A DNA stretch of 64,000 bases, from NCBI RefSeq assembly GCF_014356525.2, contig NC_052516.1, positions 29,743,973 to 29,807,972 on the forward strand. Direction: 5' to 3'. The stretch's first letter is position 1; each line of letters starts with the position of its first letter. The position numbers were made by a program, and so were the translations under genes. This document shows positions 35,701 to 46,864 of this stretch, one piece after another. This stretch comes from Nilaparvata lugens. Taxonomy: Eukaryota; Arthropoda; Insecta; Hemiptera; Delphacidae. The notes under the pieces were generated by a model. It made no database searches. It saw nothing but the letters and a program-made list of their open reading frames with translations, and was not told the DNA's origin.

Positions 35701-36682
35701 TCCTGCTGAATTATAATTAAATTCCTATTGCAAGCTGCTTCAGCCAGCACTCTTGATTATGTCAACACTAAAATGAATTCTTGTATCGGTTTGTCAGAAG
35801 GCTGCAAATAATCATCAACGTTCTATTGTTCAGTTGATTAGAATCATATTGAATGTTGATTGAATTCCTGCTGAATTATGATTCAATTCTTATTGCATGT
35901 TGCTTCAGCCAGCACTCTTGATTAATGCCAATACTGCGAAAATTTATTCTTGTATTGGTTAGTCAGAAGGCTGTGTATAATAACTAGTTCTATTGTTCAG
36001 TTTATTAGAATCATATTGAATGTTGATTGAATTCCTTTTGAATTATGATTCAATTCTTATTGAATGTTGCATCAGCCAGCACTCTTGATTAATGTCAACA
36101 CTAAAATGAATTCTTGTATCGGTTTGTCAGAAGGCTGCAAATAATCATCAACGTTCTATTGTTCAGATGATTGAAATCCTATTGAAAGTTGATTAACTTT
36201 CTGTTGAATTATGATTGAATTCATATTGAATGTTGCGTCAGCCATCACTCTTGTGATATGTCAATACTGCAAATACATTGCTCTATTGGTTTGTCAGAAA
36301 GGCTGCAAATAATCAGTAGTTCTATTGTTCAGTTGATTGAATTCCTATTGAATTTGGCTTCAGCCAGAACTCTTGATTAATGTAAATACAAAGGAAACGC
36401 TTCTCCTGTAGCCAAAGCTACGAGAAAAAAACTTTATGAGAGTGAAGTTTCGATTTAAAATATTAATAATTACTGGAACTTCCTAATTAGGAAGGGAACA
36501 GAATTCCAATTCCAAATCTCTGTTGGGAATTATGAAGAGAGAGTTTATTTTCCAATCTTGATCAAAATAGAATTCCTTTAATCAGAACATAGGAATTAAA
36601 ACTTTTCAATGTTTGCATAAAGATGAAATTTTGAAAATTTGAGCAGTAGTTGAGTGGAGCTGCTCCTTTTACTGAGTCATGA
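32719..36682 (+). repeat. Right gap flank, repeat of the left flank (copy A2)
   Basis: Starts at the base where A1 position 29159 would start and continues past the point where A1 stops (36682). This is the pattern of two overlapping contigs that were ordered but not merged. Confidence 0.9.
34440..36400. repeat. About 166 bp satellite array, roughly twelve units (A2)
   Basis: Same unit as 30880-32335. Phrases near 34573, 34738, 34903, 35068, 35236, 35402, 35572, 35737, 35905, 36070 and 36238 mark the units. The first and last units match those of A1, and the extra units are internal. Confidence 0.92.
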
Positions 36683-36719
36683 TTGATATAGGAGGTCTAT
36701 GTAGAAGGAGATACAAAAG

Positions 36720-36915
36720 AGTAGGTTATCCGTCTTGTTTCTCTCAAGCCAGACAGAGATACGCGCTGCATTGCAAACGAATACTACTCGAGCAGTTCGC
36801 ATGATGATCGCGGGTCGCGCGAGAACAGAACGCGAACAGAGCGCGAGTTTGGCGAGCTCGTAGGGCGAACTAACCGATAGCTACGCATGCGCGGATAACG
36901 TTTTCGTTGGATCAG
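36720..36915. other. Short GC-rich block in copy A
   Basis: GATCGCGGGTCGCGCGAGAA and GCGCGAGTTTGGCGAGCTCG stand out from the AT-rich surroundings. Copy B keeps the first part (53158-53200) but jumps from GCGAACAGA to GGCAATATAAAGC, so about 220 bp are missing there. No gene recognised. Confidence 0.5.
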
Positions 36916-37740
36916 TAATGATTTTTCATGTTGGAATATAAGATTATCAAAATCAATCGATAATGATTAGTTAATTATCAAAATTATATAATATTGAATA
37001 ACAGAACATTTTCAATAATATCAGAATATTGGCAATATAAAGCAGAAATTCGATCTCCCAACCGACCCTTTCACTTTTTGAAACATTGACGAACATAACC
37101 TTTTATAATAACACATACATAAATGTACCATGAATATTCTACCATGCATAATTCTCCTGGAAGTGGAAGATTCTGCTAAATAAGTAGGTATTTTGAATTT
37201 TAATACTTTGTACAGAAGGCAAAAGATCAGTTATTACAATTATTAAATACTAAACCTGTAATCTATGTGAAATGCCTTCAGAGATGTCACAATACAAAGG
37301 AACGCAATAATAAATTATTGGAATATTTTAAAAGATTTTTTTAAAAGAGTGTGCAATGAATAAGATGTTTTCTCTTAGGCCAGTTTCACACGGTACAAAA
37401 GTCAACCGATACAATATGGAGTTCACCCTTTTAAGGGTGATTACTATTATTTTATGATTATGATAAATATTATGATTTTATAATAAGTACTATTCACCTA
37501 CTAGGCCTTTCTGTGGCAGCTCTCTAAATGGAGAAGATGTGGAGGAGATAAAGAAGGAAGAGAACTAATGGAAAAGGGGAAGGAGAAGGATAGAATGCAA
37601 GTGACGTGTTTGCTGTGCTTCGTGTTGCTTTTGCATGTATCAGCAAATAAAACCGCACGGCACATATTCTGGCTGAGACAGCAAAGTGACACAAGCGAGT
37701 GGTTGTGAATTATGAAGGAAATGCTTGAAGAAATGATCAC

Positions 37741-38235
37741 TTTGAACGTAGATCAAATTTATCATTCATCAGTTTTCCCTATAATTTGAAAGTGTTTCAG
37801 TCATAAGGAACTGAAAAATAATCACTTCAATAGATTCGTAGATGAAATCGATCGTAGATCAAATCCATCATTCAATAGTTTCTCCTATAACTTTTAACTG
37901 TTTCATTCATCATTTCTTCTCAAGTTTCAAATTTTTCTTCAACCTTGGGAGGGTCTATTGTCACTTCAGTTAGTTTCTCTATGTAATATCAGTTTGAACG
38001 AAGATCAAATTCATCTTTCAACAGTTTTCCTATAATTTGAAAGTGTTTCAGTCATAGGGAACTGAGAAATAATCGCTTCAATAGATTCGTAGATCAAATC
38101 TATCGTAGATCAAATCCATCATTCAATAGTTTTTCCTATAACTTTAAAATGTTCCAGTCATAATTTCTTTCCAAGTATCAAATTTCTCTTCAACCTTGGG
38201 GGGGTCTATTGTCACATCGGTTAGTTTTACTGTGC
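37741..38235. repeat. Tandem duplication, unit about 252 bp
   Basis: TTTGAACGTAGATCAAATTT at 37741 and TTTGAACGAAGATCAAATTC at 37993 start two collinear units. Each contains AATAGATTCGTAGAT and a CAACCTTGGGAGGGTCTATT-like end. The same pair is present in copy B (about 53917-54410), so it predates the segmental duplication. Confidence 0.8.
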
Positions 38236-39457
38236 TTAGATGTCGAAAAACCAACACAGTGTCTCTGTGATGTTCGAAGCTTGAGATTGTACATTGCTAG
38301 ACAATTATTCAATTTACTCATCTGTGGAAAAATATCACATCATTATAACTCAGAAGTCGGTCATTAGAACGAATCTAGAGAGTTCAAAATGTTCTGTACA
38401 AATTATCCGTTCAATTAAAAGAGTATGCTATATTAATACTACAATAAACTATAAATATCAAATATTCTGAAACATTTCATGGAACTTGCCAGAGTACCGT
38501 ATAGGGAAAACTCTAATTGAGTTGTCAATTCATTTTCAACTCGAGACTACACAACTATCAACGAATTATTTCTTCAAAAACAGGCATTCCACTTCTCACT
38601 GAACTAATCAAAAGTGAAAATCACAAATTTTCATATCATTTGTAAACGCTCCTCTCATCTCTTGTTACAATAAATTCAATCATATTTAAATTCCCGAGCG
38701 GAAATAATCGCTTCAAGCAGATTTGAATACTACTCTACTCAGATATCAGAATATTTTAAGCAGATTTGAATAATATCCTACTGCGAGGATAGCTGTAAGC
38801 TCAGTAATTTGTATACAACTTCGAAAATGTCGCAAAAAATGACAATATTTCACATGAATTGATGGTTGTTATTCCATTTCCCAATCGAGAGCATATTTTA
38901 TTCTGGAACTATCAGCAGGATAATGATGCTTGGTATTTCTAGAATTATTATCGAGTAGGCTACTATCCAATATATTCAAGTGACTACAATATGAATATAT
39001 TCAATTAACTCAGTTCAATAAAGTAATTAATCATCAGGCTGGTGTAAGACCAAACGCACATGGATATCTATTGTGAGATCCACGTCATAATGACAGTGGA
39101 TAAAGATAGGGAGACAGCGTTGCCGATTCTTTACTTTGTCACTGCCTCCTAAAGAAAGTAGTTGATACCAGTGAATCTGATGTAATATCAACTGTTCATT
39201 CTTGTTTGAAATAGTGAATTATATTCCATTCGTCAAGAAAAATATATCTGTCAATGTTTAAATAATAAACTTTCATTATTGGAATGAAATATTTTGTCAA
39301 TTAATAATATTTCTACATTGTTGAAAAACGATCTTGCAACATCGCAGAGCTAGGAAAGGATAGCGTCATCTGCTTTATGGAATGTTAGACAGTGATAGCA
39401 ACACCAATGATAATCAAATACTGCCATTATAACATGTACCGCTCTATAGTTCACGAA
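38236..39457. other. Non-coding remainder of copy A
   Basis: AT-rich and collinear with about 54411-55632. No coding or RNA feature recognised. Confidence 0.5.
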
Positions 39458-39705
39458 CTCTCTTCATTCTTTCTTCTTCTTTTTTCCTCTTTTTATTATT
39501 ACTTGATTCTATTTTGTTTAATAATTATTCTTATAATCAATTATTATTTTTTACGATTACTTCAATGATTATTTGTATTCTTTCATATTAATTGTATATA
39601 TCTTCATTTTTTATCTTCTTGTATTCCAAATTGTATAATGTGTTGAAAATATTGTATTGTGTGAAGGAGGCAAAATGGGTTTATCCTGTTGTCTCCATTA
39701 ATAGA

Positions 39706-39742
<37 letters not shown>
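39706..39742. repeat. (ATT)n microsatellite
   Basis: Twelve consecutive ATT/TTA units in AT-rich DNA. The surrounding 39460-39860 has no recognisable gene. Confidence 0.9.
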
Positions 39743-39744
<2 letters not shown>

Positions 39745-39861
39745 TCTTATTAAAAATATAATAAGAAAATTTTAATAGATTCTCACTTCATGTATGATAG
39801 ATATAAGATGATATCTTAGATAAGTACTTGATACCCTCACTACAATATCAGATGTGCCCCG

Positions 39862-39962
39862 TAAATTTGGTCTCTTAAAGACATAGTGTATTTGGTCTCT
39901 TAGAGACATGTGTATTCGGTCTCTTAAAGACATGTGTATTCGGTCTCTTAAAGACAGATTGA
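39862..39962. repeat. 24-27 bp tandem repeat of a near-palindrome, four units
   Basis: GGTCTCTTAAAGACA recurs four times (about 39869, 39896, 39920, 39944), each followed by TGTGTATT. The core GTCTC-TTAAA-GAC is nearly self-complementary, so each unit can form a short hairpin. Confidence 0.85.
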
Positions 39963-40536
39963 TTATTAGAATATCCATGTAAAGATGTATTTTGTAATAT
40001 TCTCTATATTATTCTCATTATTATAAGAGCAGTCAGTCAATCGCGTATCTTAGTTTTTAATTCCAAGACCCTCAAATCTCTAGAATTAGGATCACATTAT
40101 TGATCAGATAAAAATCCGCAGATCTCAGGGTCTAGCACACAATTTCAACAACTAAGCCTTCTCCGACAAAATCATTTGTCACCAGGAGATCGGCTTAAAG
40201 TGTCTTCAATTACGTTCTACGTGAACTTTTATACACCTTATATATAGTTATTCAATTCAATTTCATTTATTGCCAATTAAGATATTCAAGACACAAACTC
40301 TTTTAATATTACATATCATAACAAATATAATTGAATAAACATGATTAATTACTCATTCATGTACTTGAATGATATAAAATATAAAATCTAGGCATCACCA
40401 GCAAAAAGAAACTCTTTGCCCGCTGGTGAGAGTTGCAAAACAGTGGAAGAAAAACATGATATTTCGAGATAATGCATAAAATTTAGGTTTGAATTAGAAT
40501 AATAATTTCAGAATAAGCTTTAGAACAGTAGAATCA

Positions 40537-40813
40537 TCAAAAATCAACATATTGTGCAGAGAAAAGACTATAAAATGAAAATAAAATAATAATTAAAATT
40601 GAATTGCTATATTTAAGGTGAAGAAAAAATAAAGTAAATTCGTATGGCTTTTGATGGTGGGGAGTCCCTTGCGGGAAAGTCCCACCGCCGCAATGGGCCT
40701 TACGACTGTCATACTTCATCCGGGACCGACAATTAACGTGCCCATCCGATAAAACGGAAGGTGAAGAAATATTTCCTCTTAATCCACTAATTGACGCTCT
40801 TTTTACTAGTTCT
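40537..40813 (-). CDS. Coding-like island, possible terminal exon, unknown function
   Basis: On the minus strand a good acceptor (TTGACTTGGTTTCCAG) ends at about 40814 and opens a frame to 40537. The segment about 40800-40635 is GC-richer than its surroundings and encodes SDGHVNCRSRMKYDSRKAHC followed by GGGTFPQGTP, which looks like real protein. The remaining 30-odd residues are hydrophobic and AT-encoded and may be non-coding read-through. No donor site is obvious and no start codon is present upstream. It could equally be a dispersed repeat derived from a gene or transposon. Family not recognised. Confidence 0.3.
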
Positions 40814-41220
40814 GGAAACCAAGTCAAAAAGTATTTTTCATTGATCAGTTTACTGCTTGTGTGAATTAGCTGCCTTCTGATCAATGAAAATCTTGTAGGA
40901 TAAACTTGAAATTTCTCTGCTACAGTGATATATCTACATTATACTTCATCTCTGTATACCCGTATATAGAGACTGATGTTGCGTAATATATCTATGTGGA
41001 ATGAGTTTGGAGTAACACAGTGGTTCACAAATAATATTAGCAACAGCGAGCAGCGAGGAGTGTGGCAAGTGCCTCATCAATCATAATCGCCAGTCTCGCT
41101 TCACAGCCATAAACTCGCTCCAATAACATCATCAACAACAGCAACAACAACAACTCCAACAACAACAGCAACAGTTCACCAAGTTTAAGCTCTTTATGAT
41201 ATCAATTGCCATTTTTCTGT

Positions 41221-41234
41221 TTTTGGCGGGAAAA
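41221..41234. promoter_or_regulatory. E2F-type motif
   Basis: TTTTGGCGGGAAAA matches the canonical E2F binding consensus. No gene start is evident near it, so function is not implied. Confidence 0.2.
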
Positions 41235-41454
41235 CAAGTCAAAGTTAACAAGAACTTTAGGAAGAGGGCGGTTTGATACCAGTACACATTTCCCACGTTT
41301 GGGGTGATGTGTTCAACAATTTGATACTTGAACCACTTACAGCCATATGCTAACACTACGTTTAACTTAATCCACGTTTACTTGTAGATATGGTTACATT
41401 TATCATTATGTGTTTCATACGGGGTTTGAACGAACAGCTGACATTTCTCCGTTT

Positions 41455-41804
41455 AAACCTTAGACCAGTTATAGAATAAACACGCCCAATTGTATATTCA
41501 TACTGGAAGTCGATGAAGCCAACATCTACTGCCATATCGCCCCATCGTGACGTCATCATCGGATAGAAAACTTTTCTGTAGAGTTTGTTTACATTGTTTT
41601 TCATAGCAGATTGTGTCTATTTCAGCGGGAGCGCAGCGGGAGTTTACCATTTTCATAGATAATAATTTACTTCTATCTGAAATAGACACAATCCAAAAGT
41701 TTTCTATCCGATGCTGACGTCACGATGGGGCGATATAGCAGTAGATGTTGGCTTCAGAGGCTAGACTTTCCAGCGTGTCTATTCTATAACTGGTCTAAGG
41801 TTTG
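41455..41804. mobile_element. MITE with TIRs, about 350 bp
   Basis: The left end is AAACCTTAGACCAGTTATAG and the right end is its inverse (CTATAACTGGTCTAAGGTTT). Inside, GCCAACATCTACTGC, ATCGCCCCATCGTGACGTCA and GATAGAAAACTTTT all have inverted partners, making most of the element a long hairpin. Two TGACGTCA words at about 41548 and 41714 are partners in the stem. No transposase is present. Confidence 0.85.
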
Positions 41805-41899
41805 AACCAAGGTACCTAGAATACATTGTATTCCTTACCATGTATTCTAGGTAGATTGGTTTAAACTTATCAATCTTAAAAATCTTACAAATAATGTTA

Positions 41900-42430
41900 G
41901 TAATGACTTCATTCCTGGACTCATAATGAAGAAAACAGAAACGGGATAGGACTCAAAATGAGCAATACAGGAATAGGATAGGAAGATGGAAAACATTAGA
42001 TAAATGAATGAGGTGAGGTAGGGAGTGAGCACCAATAAGAGAAAGACGGAGAAGAGAAAAAAGTGTGAGAGGTGATAAGGGAAAGGAGAGGAAGAAGAAT
42101 TTAGAAAATTGGTCGATGACAAAGGAGAGGTAGGAAGATAGATCAGGAGGAAGGGGAATGAAAAGTGTTGTGGGAAAAATTATGAGATAGGAAAAAAGGA
42201 GAAGAAGAATGAAAAGTCAAAAATCGGAAGATAATGGGAGGTAAGCAAGTATAACTAGGCGGAAATTAGGAGACAAGTTAAGAATAAAAGGAGAAAAATA
42301 TCAATATTGATAGGAAGGGTATCAAGTGGGGAAAAATGGGGGAAGGATAGAAGGATTGATAATTCTAAGAGTTAGAAGAGTTTGAATGTGGAGAAGAGAG
42401 AGAGGGTTATAAAAATTGAGAGAAATTGAA
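41900..42430. other. Purine-rich intergenic tract
   Basis: The plus strand is dominated by A and G from about 41930 to 42420 without a clear repeat unit. No gene recognised. Confidence 0.55.
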
Positions 42431-42917
42431 AAATCTGGTGTGGCGCACTCACACAGCTTTCCTTGCCGTTATGAGAATTGATCACCTGACGCTAGTGTTC
42501 ACGCGCATCTTAAGTCTAATCTAAGATCAAGATCTAAGCCAGCTGGTGACAGGGCAATAACGCTGGAGACACACGAGGTCTGCTATCTCTTCATAGTGAA
42601 TGATTTAATAGAATCAACAGTTGGCAACAGTTTGTAATTGGCTAATCTCATTTTCTCGAATTTTGAGCTTATTTTCAATTTTAGGTGAAAATGTTGCAGG
42701 ACATTAATTGTAAAGATTTCCATGCTCAATCTTTTCCACTCGAAATTTTCTGTTTAAATTCTATCTGAAGCCTGATAATTGAGAATCTAAAATCAAACTT
42801 AGCATAGATGGGGCTCCTGAAATGTTTACAGATATGAGACTTGTGGCAGTCTATAGAGCTTATCAATGAATTTTTTAGGTATGAATTTGATCAAAATCGT
42901 TGGAGCCGTTTACATGT
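42431..42917 (+). repeat. Second copy of the 4.7 kb interspersed repeat, truncated
   Basis: AAATCTGGTGTGGCGCACTC opens a stretch collinear with 4698-5180, ending near TTGGAGCCGTTTACATG. The two copies are well diverged (many substitutions). The CA tract and right end are missing here. Confidence 0.75.
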
Positions 42918-42989
42918 TTACATGCATGTAACTAACGAAGGGAATTGAGTTTAGGGCTTGTTATAAGATGCTCGGTTATCTCTGATGGA

Positions 42990-44600
42990 ATCACAGAGGT
43001 CAACGAGCAATCCAGTCACTGGGCTACCGCTCAGCAGTGATGCGCATCCTTACTCCCCTCCATCTCGGCCACTGAGGGAGGCTCGTAGAAGGCTGGTAGG
43101 CAGTCAGTCGAGTTCGGAAATCCAGTGCGAGTGGTCGACAGAGGAGTGAAGGAAGCAGCGCACAGCTAGCAACATAGTACAACTCGTGCTTTGAGTGTAC
43201 TCCGAATCCTTCGACGACGGGAGTTGTGTCTGAGGTTAAAGGTGGTTAATCTCAGACGCTGGAAGCTCCGCAGTTCAACACACACTTGGACGAGTGTTGT
43301 TCGACTTTTTCAATGGGTTTGGGCATCAACCTGCCTGTTACAACCAGCAGCGACATGTCAGGTTTTGGTCGAAACCTGACTACACCTTGGTACATAATCG
43401 CCGGAACCTTGAAAAGCGAGAGGACCTTGAGAAAGGCTAAGAGAAGCCTTTCCGACAACCCCGACTTCGACCCGGACCTCAGGAAAACACCTGGTGCCCG
43501 AGGACTTGGACTTAATGTTCAGGAGAGAAGTCCAGTGCGCGGGCTCCTGCAGCTTGCCGATATCATCCGGAATCGCAAGAGGACCTCAAGAAAGGCTGGG
43601 AAAAGCCTTTGCGAGAACTCCGAGACCGATCCCGACCCCAGGAAGACACCCAGGTGCCCGAAGACTAGGACTTAGAGAAGTCCGGTGCGTGGGCTCCCGC
43701 AGCTTGCCAATACCATCCGGAATCGCAAGAGGACCTCAAGAAAGGCTAGGGAAAGCCTTTGCGAGAAATCCGAGACCGATCCGGACCCCAGGAAGACACC
43801 CGGTGCCCGAAGACTAGAACTTAGAGAAGTCCAGAGCGCGGGCTCCCGCAGCTTGCCGATACCATCCGGAATCGCAAGAGAACCCCAAGGAAGGCTAGGG
43901 AAAGCCTTTGCGAGAACTCCGAGACCGATCCGGACCCCACGAAGACACCCAGTGCCCGAAGACTAGGACTTAGAGAAGTCCGGTGCGTTGGCTCCCGCAG
44001 CTTGCCGATACCATCCGGAATTGCAAGAGGGCCTCAAGAAAGGCTAGGGAAAGCCTTTGCGAGAACTCCGAGACCGATCCGGACCCCAGGAAGACACCCG
44101 AGGACTAGGACTTAGGGAAATCCGACGCGCAGGTTCCCGCAGCTTGTCGATTCAATCCGGAATTGCAAGAGGAGCTCAAGAGAGGCTAGAGAAAGCCTTT
44201 GCGAGAACCCCGAGTTCAATCCGGAGACCCGGAAAACACCCGGTTCCCGAGAATAGTGACCTGGTGAGCGACTCCAGTTAGTAGATCCAAGACACACAAG
44301 AGGACACATTGTGGCAATCGGGAACGTTATTCCCATCACAGAGACCTCCTTCACTGCGGACACCGCAGCATACCTACTCCTCTCACTCCATGCCCAACCC
44401 TGTTTGGCAGTGCGAAAGCACGGCCCCTCTCACCTAAAAGAGGGAAACATTCCTCTAAGGTACTCAAAGCCCTATTTCAACCCCCGACTCGAACGAGGGT
44501 GGTTGGCGGACACCCCACCAAGACTCCTGTCCCCTGCTGCAGCCCACCCCAGACGCCGACTGAGTCTAGCCGGCCCAGAGCGACACTGAGAGTTCTAGTA
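42990..44600. other. GC-rich island of unknown origin
   Basis: About 1.6 kb that is clearly richer in G and C than everything around it, with sharp edges near 42990 and 44600. It starts with TCTGATGGAATCACAGAGGT, holds a tandem array in its middle (separate entry) and ends in C-rich sequence including CAGACGCCGACTGAGTC. Open frames of 60-140 codons exist in several frames at once because of low stop density. None has a recognised domain. It could be a LINE 5' UTR with promoter repeats, a structured non-coding RNA locus, or transferred DNA. Confidence 0.5.
43421..44240. repeat. 149 bp GC-rich tandem repeat with conserved hairpin, five to six units
   Basis: AGCTTGCCGATACCATCCGG-type phrases start at 43551, 43701, 43850, 43999 and 44141 (periods 150, 149, 149, 142), and a more diverged unit precedes them. 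Every unit contains AAAGGCTAGGGAAAGCCTTT or a close variant, a perfect or near-perfect stem of AAAGGCT/AGCCTTT, followed by GCGAGAACTCCGAGACCGAT. The unit length is not a multiple of three, so a repeated protein is unlikely. Confidence 0.88.
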
Positions 44601-45183
44601 GAAGAAGGTGTGGGCAAAAATCTACTCAGAATATTACTACCAATTGATTGAGAAGAATAATATGTTTTCGGAATAATGAATGCTGCATGACTAAGCACAT
44701 AGGAAGTCCGCATTGAGATGTAAATGAACATGTTGATTGTCAGATAAATTTCATGATTCACCAAATAAAGTCGAGTGTAACATGAGATACATTGGCGGTA
44801 AGAGGTTTGCTGGGTAAGCTAGTTGTAAATTAAGCTTTATTATTAATAGACAACGCTGAAAAAGACAGGCTCAATCACCAGGAATACTATAAATCTGTAG
44901 AACGTTTACCACGTAAAACACGTGGTAAACTCGCGCTCTTAATCAATGCAAAATCAATTCGATCAGCTAATTGATGAAATTGTTTTGAGCTTTCCAATGA
45001 TTACAACATATGTTGGAATATCATGTGACAATTATCTCAGTTCCATATGGAGTTCACCTTACCATAAGCTTACTTAATAGGATCCTTTTTCATCCTTTGA
45101 AATCCTTAGAGGCAAAATATCTCAAAATCCGTTCTTAGTGCGCATCTAGCATATTTGAAGAATATTTGTGCGAAGTTTTAAGT
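44601..45183. other. Intergenic, no gene recognised
   Basis: AT-rich. A short palindrome, TTTACCACGTAAAACACGTG / GTAAACT, lies near 44905-44930. Confidence 0.45.
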
Positions 45184-45536
45184 CTGTAGGCCAATTAGTT
45201 TGAGCTGTAGTGTGATTTTACATCAAAATTTTCGAAAAGTGCCCTCTCCTGAACCCCCCTGTGCTCCTGATTGGAATTTTTCTGCATAGATCTGATTTTT
45301 TCGTAGCTGAACAAAAAAGTTCCTCATGACTTTGCTGTGCAATGAACGGTTAAAAAGTGAAAATTTTTTGGGGCCCAGCTCCCTCAGGGGGGGGCAGATT
45401 CCTGAAAATCGTTTTGTAGTGGATGTTTTGAGGCTACAATAAACAATTGTGCGAAATTTCAAGTTTTTAGGCTTAGTAGTTTGGGCTGTGGTGTGATTTC
45501 AGTTTGTCGGGGCTTAGCCTTTTAGATATAGGTAGA
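45184..45536 (+). repeat. Interspersed repeat ending in a GAA microsatellite
   Basis: Two related half-units: GCGAAGTTTTAAGTCTGTAG near 45170 with TTTGAGCTGTAGTGTGATTT, and GCGAAATTTCAAGTTTTTAG near 45451 with TTTGGGCTGTGGTGTGATTT. It is about 280 bp apart and runs directly into the GAA tract, as if the microsatellite were its 3' tail. Confidence 0.5.
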
Positions 45537-45666
45537 AGAAAAAAAAGAAGAAGAAGAAGAGAAGAAGAAGAAGAAGAAGAAGAAGAAGAAGAAGAAGAAG
45601 AAGAGAAGAAGAAGAAGAAGAAGAAGAAGAAGAAGAAGAAGAAGAAGAAGAAGAAGAAGAAGAGAA

Positions 45667-45698
<32 letters not shown>

Positions 45699-45851
45699 AG
45701 AGAAAGAAGAAGAAGAAGAAGAAGAAGAAGAGAAAGAAGGAGAAGAGGAGTAAGAAGAAGAAGAAGCAGAAGAAGAAGAAGAAGAAGAAGAAGAAGAAGA
45801 ATAAGAAAAAGGAGAAAAAGAAGAAGAAGAAAAAAAGAAGAAGAAGAAGAT
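45537..45851. repeat. (GAA)n microsatellite, about 315 bp
   Basis: Nearly pure GAA on the plus strand with GAGAAG and AAAGAAGG interruptions. It yields artefactual Lys/Glu/Arg and Leu/Ser/Phe frames. Confidence 0.97.
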
Positions 45852-45903
45852 AGATTATTATGTTGCTTTGGCCTGTGATCTGTATAAATGTCCTGTAACA
45901 ACT

Positions 45904-46200
45904 AAAGGTGCGTCCACACATGCCGAACCGAACCTCGAACCGCGCAGCAAACCGTGCATTCCTCCGAACATCTTGCCTTTCAACGAACATGAGCATATGT
46001 TTCATAATGTTAAAAATCAGCTGTTAATCATTCGCCGTACCGTACTCCGAACCATTCGCCGTGCCGCTTGCCTCTGTTCTAACTGCTCGCCTCACCTCAC
46101 TCCGAACGCTGAACTTTTCAGCCAATCAGAGCCCTCGATTACAGCCCTCGATTACAATTCGCCGTGCAGCTCGCTCCACAATATTTTGGCTATCCATCAC
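45904..46200. repeat. Probable truncated MITE, CCGAAC-rich
   Basis: Starts AAAGGTGCGTCCACACATGC, similar in style to the AGGTGCGTACAGAT ends of the MITE at 22233, and is rich in CCGAAC and CGCCGT words. GCCCTCGATTACA is directly repeated at about 46131 and 46143. No matching inverted end was found within 800 bp. Confidence 0.4.
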
Positions 46201-46864
46201 AAGTGGAAAACATGCAAACATGAATACAGAAGTATGGGCAATTTTTTTTTTTTTATTAAATTCATGTTTTGAAGAATTCATTGTTACGAATGATAAATTA
46301 TTGATAGGAGCTTATAAATATTTTCTAATTCAAATGAAATAACTTTGAAAAAAATAATGATTGGATAAATATCAATATTGAATTATTGTTGACCAAGAAC
46401 TCAGTACATCGACAATTCATTCAACTATTTCTGTATTGATAAAATTATAATCATTTTTTCTATTGATAATCAATGTCATCAACTAACTGAAAAAAGTACT
46501 TCAATTTCCATGAATTCATTAATAGAATTATATAAATCCAAAGTGTAGGTCATATCTAAATTCACAAAGAGTTCGATTCTTGTTGGCAATATAGATGTTA
46601 TTCAATGCAGAAATCATTGTTATTTTACTAAAAGATAGGATAAAATGAATAGTTATCTTTCAGGGGGAGTTTTGACAACCCACAAAACTCATTTTCATTT
46701 GAAGAAATAATATTAAAAAGGTGCATAGGACCTTACTTTTTTGTTCAGCTTGCCAAAATACCCCTCATTTCAATATTAAAAATATATTCGACTGACTGTA
46801 CACTGACTGACTGTACTGATCATTCTATCAAGGCTTGAATAATTTTGAAATTTCAAGTATAGAG
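46201..46864. other. Intergenic, no gene recognised
   Basis: AT-rich with a T-run at 46244-46255 and a CTGACTGTA triplication near 46792-46820. Confidence 0.45.

Larger units (their letters stand above)
21588..39457 (+). repeat. Segmental duplication, copy A
   Basis: From ATCATCTTATTGTC at 21588 to GTTCACGAA at 39457 this region is collinear with 46865-55632. Both flanks are unrelated. The extra length comes from the 5.2 kb transposon at 22317-27560, the duplicated gap flank (29159-36682), more satellite units, a ~390 bp block at about 29371-29760 absent in copy B, and a GC-rich block at about 36820-37040 absent in copy B. By eye the copies differ by a few percent plus indels. No target duplication or terminal repeat marks the ends, so it looks like a genomic duplication rather than one transposon. 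Confidence 0.85.

Noticed and set aside
21588..39457. Copy A/B segment as one giant transposon (Helitron or Polinton)
   Set aside because: No terminal inverted repeats, no TC...CTRR ends with hairpin, no target duplication and no Rep/helicase, polymerase or integrase motif at or within the boundaries.
41548..41722. TGACGTCA words as CRE regulatory sites
   Set aside because: They are inverted partners within a MITE stem and so are explained by the palindrome.
43286..44281. Several overlapping frames of 74-129 codons in the GC-rich island
   Set aside because: They shift frame in every 149 bp unit and overlap each other. Low stop density in GC-rich repeats explains them.
45473..46005. Leu/Phe/Ser-rich frames and the plus-strand Arg/Glu frame
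   Set aside because: Translation of the GAA microsatellite at 45537-45851.
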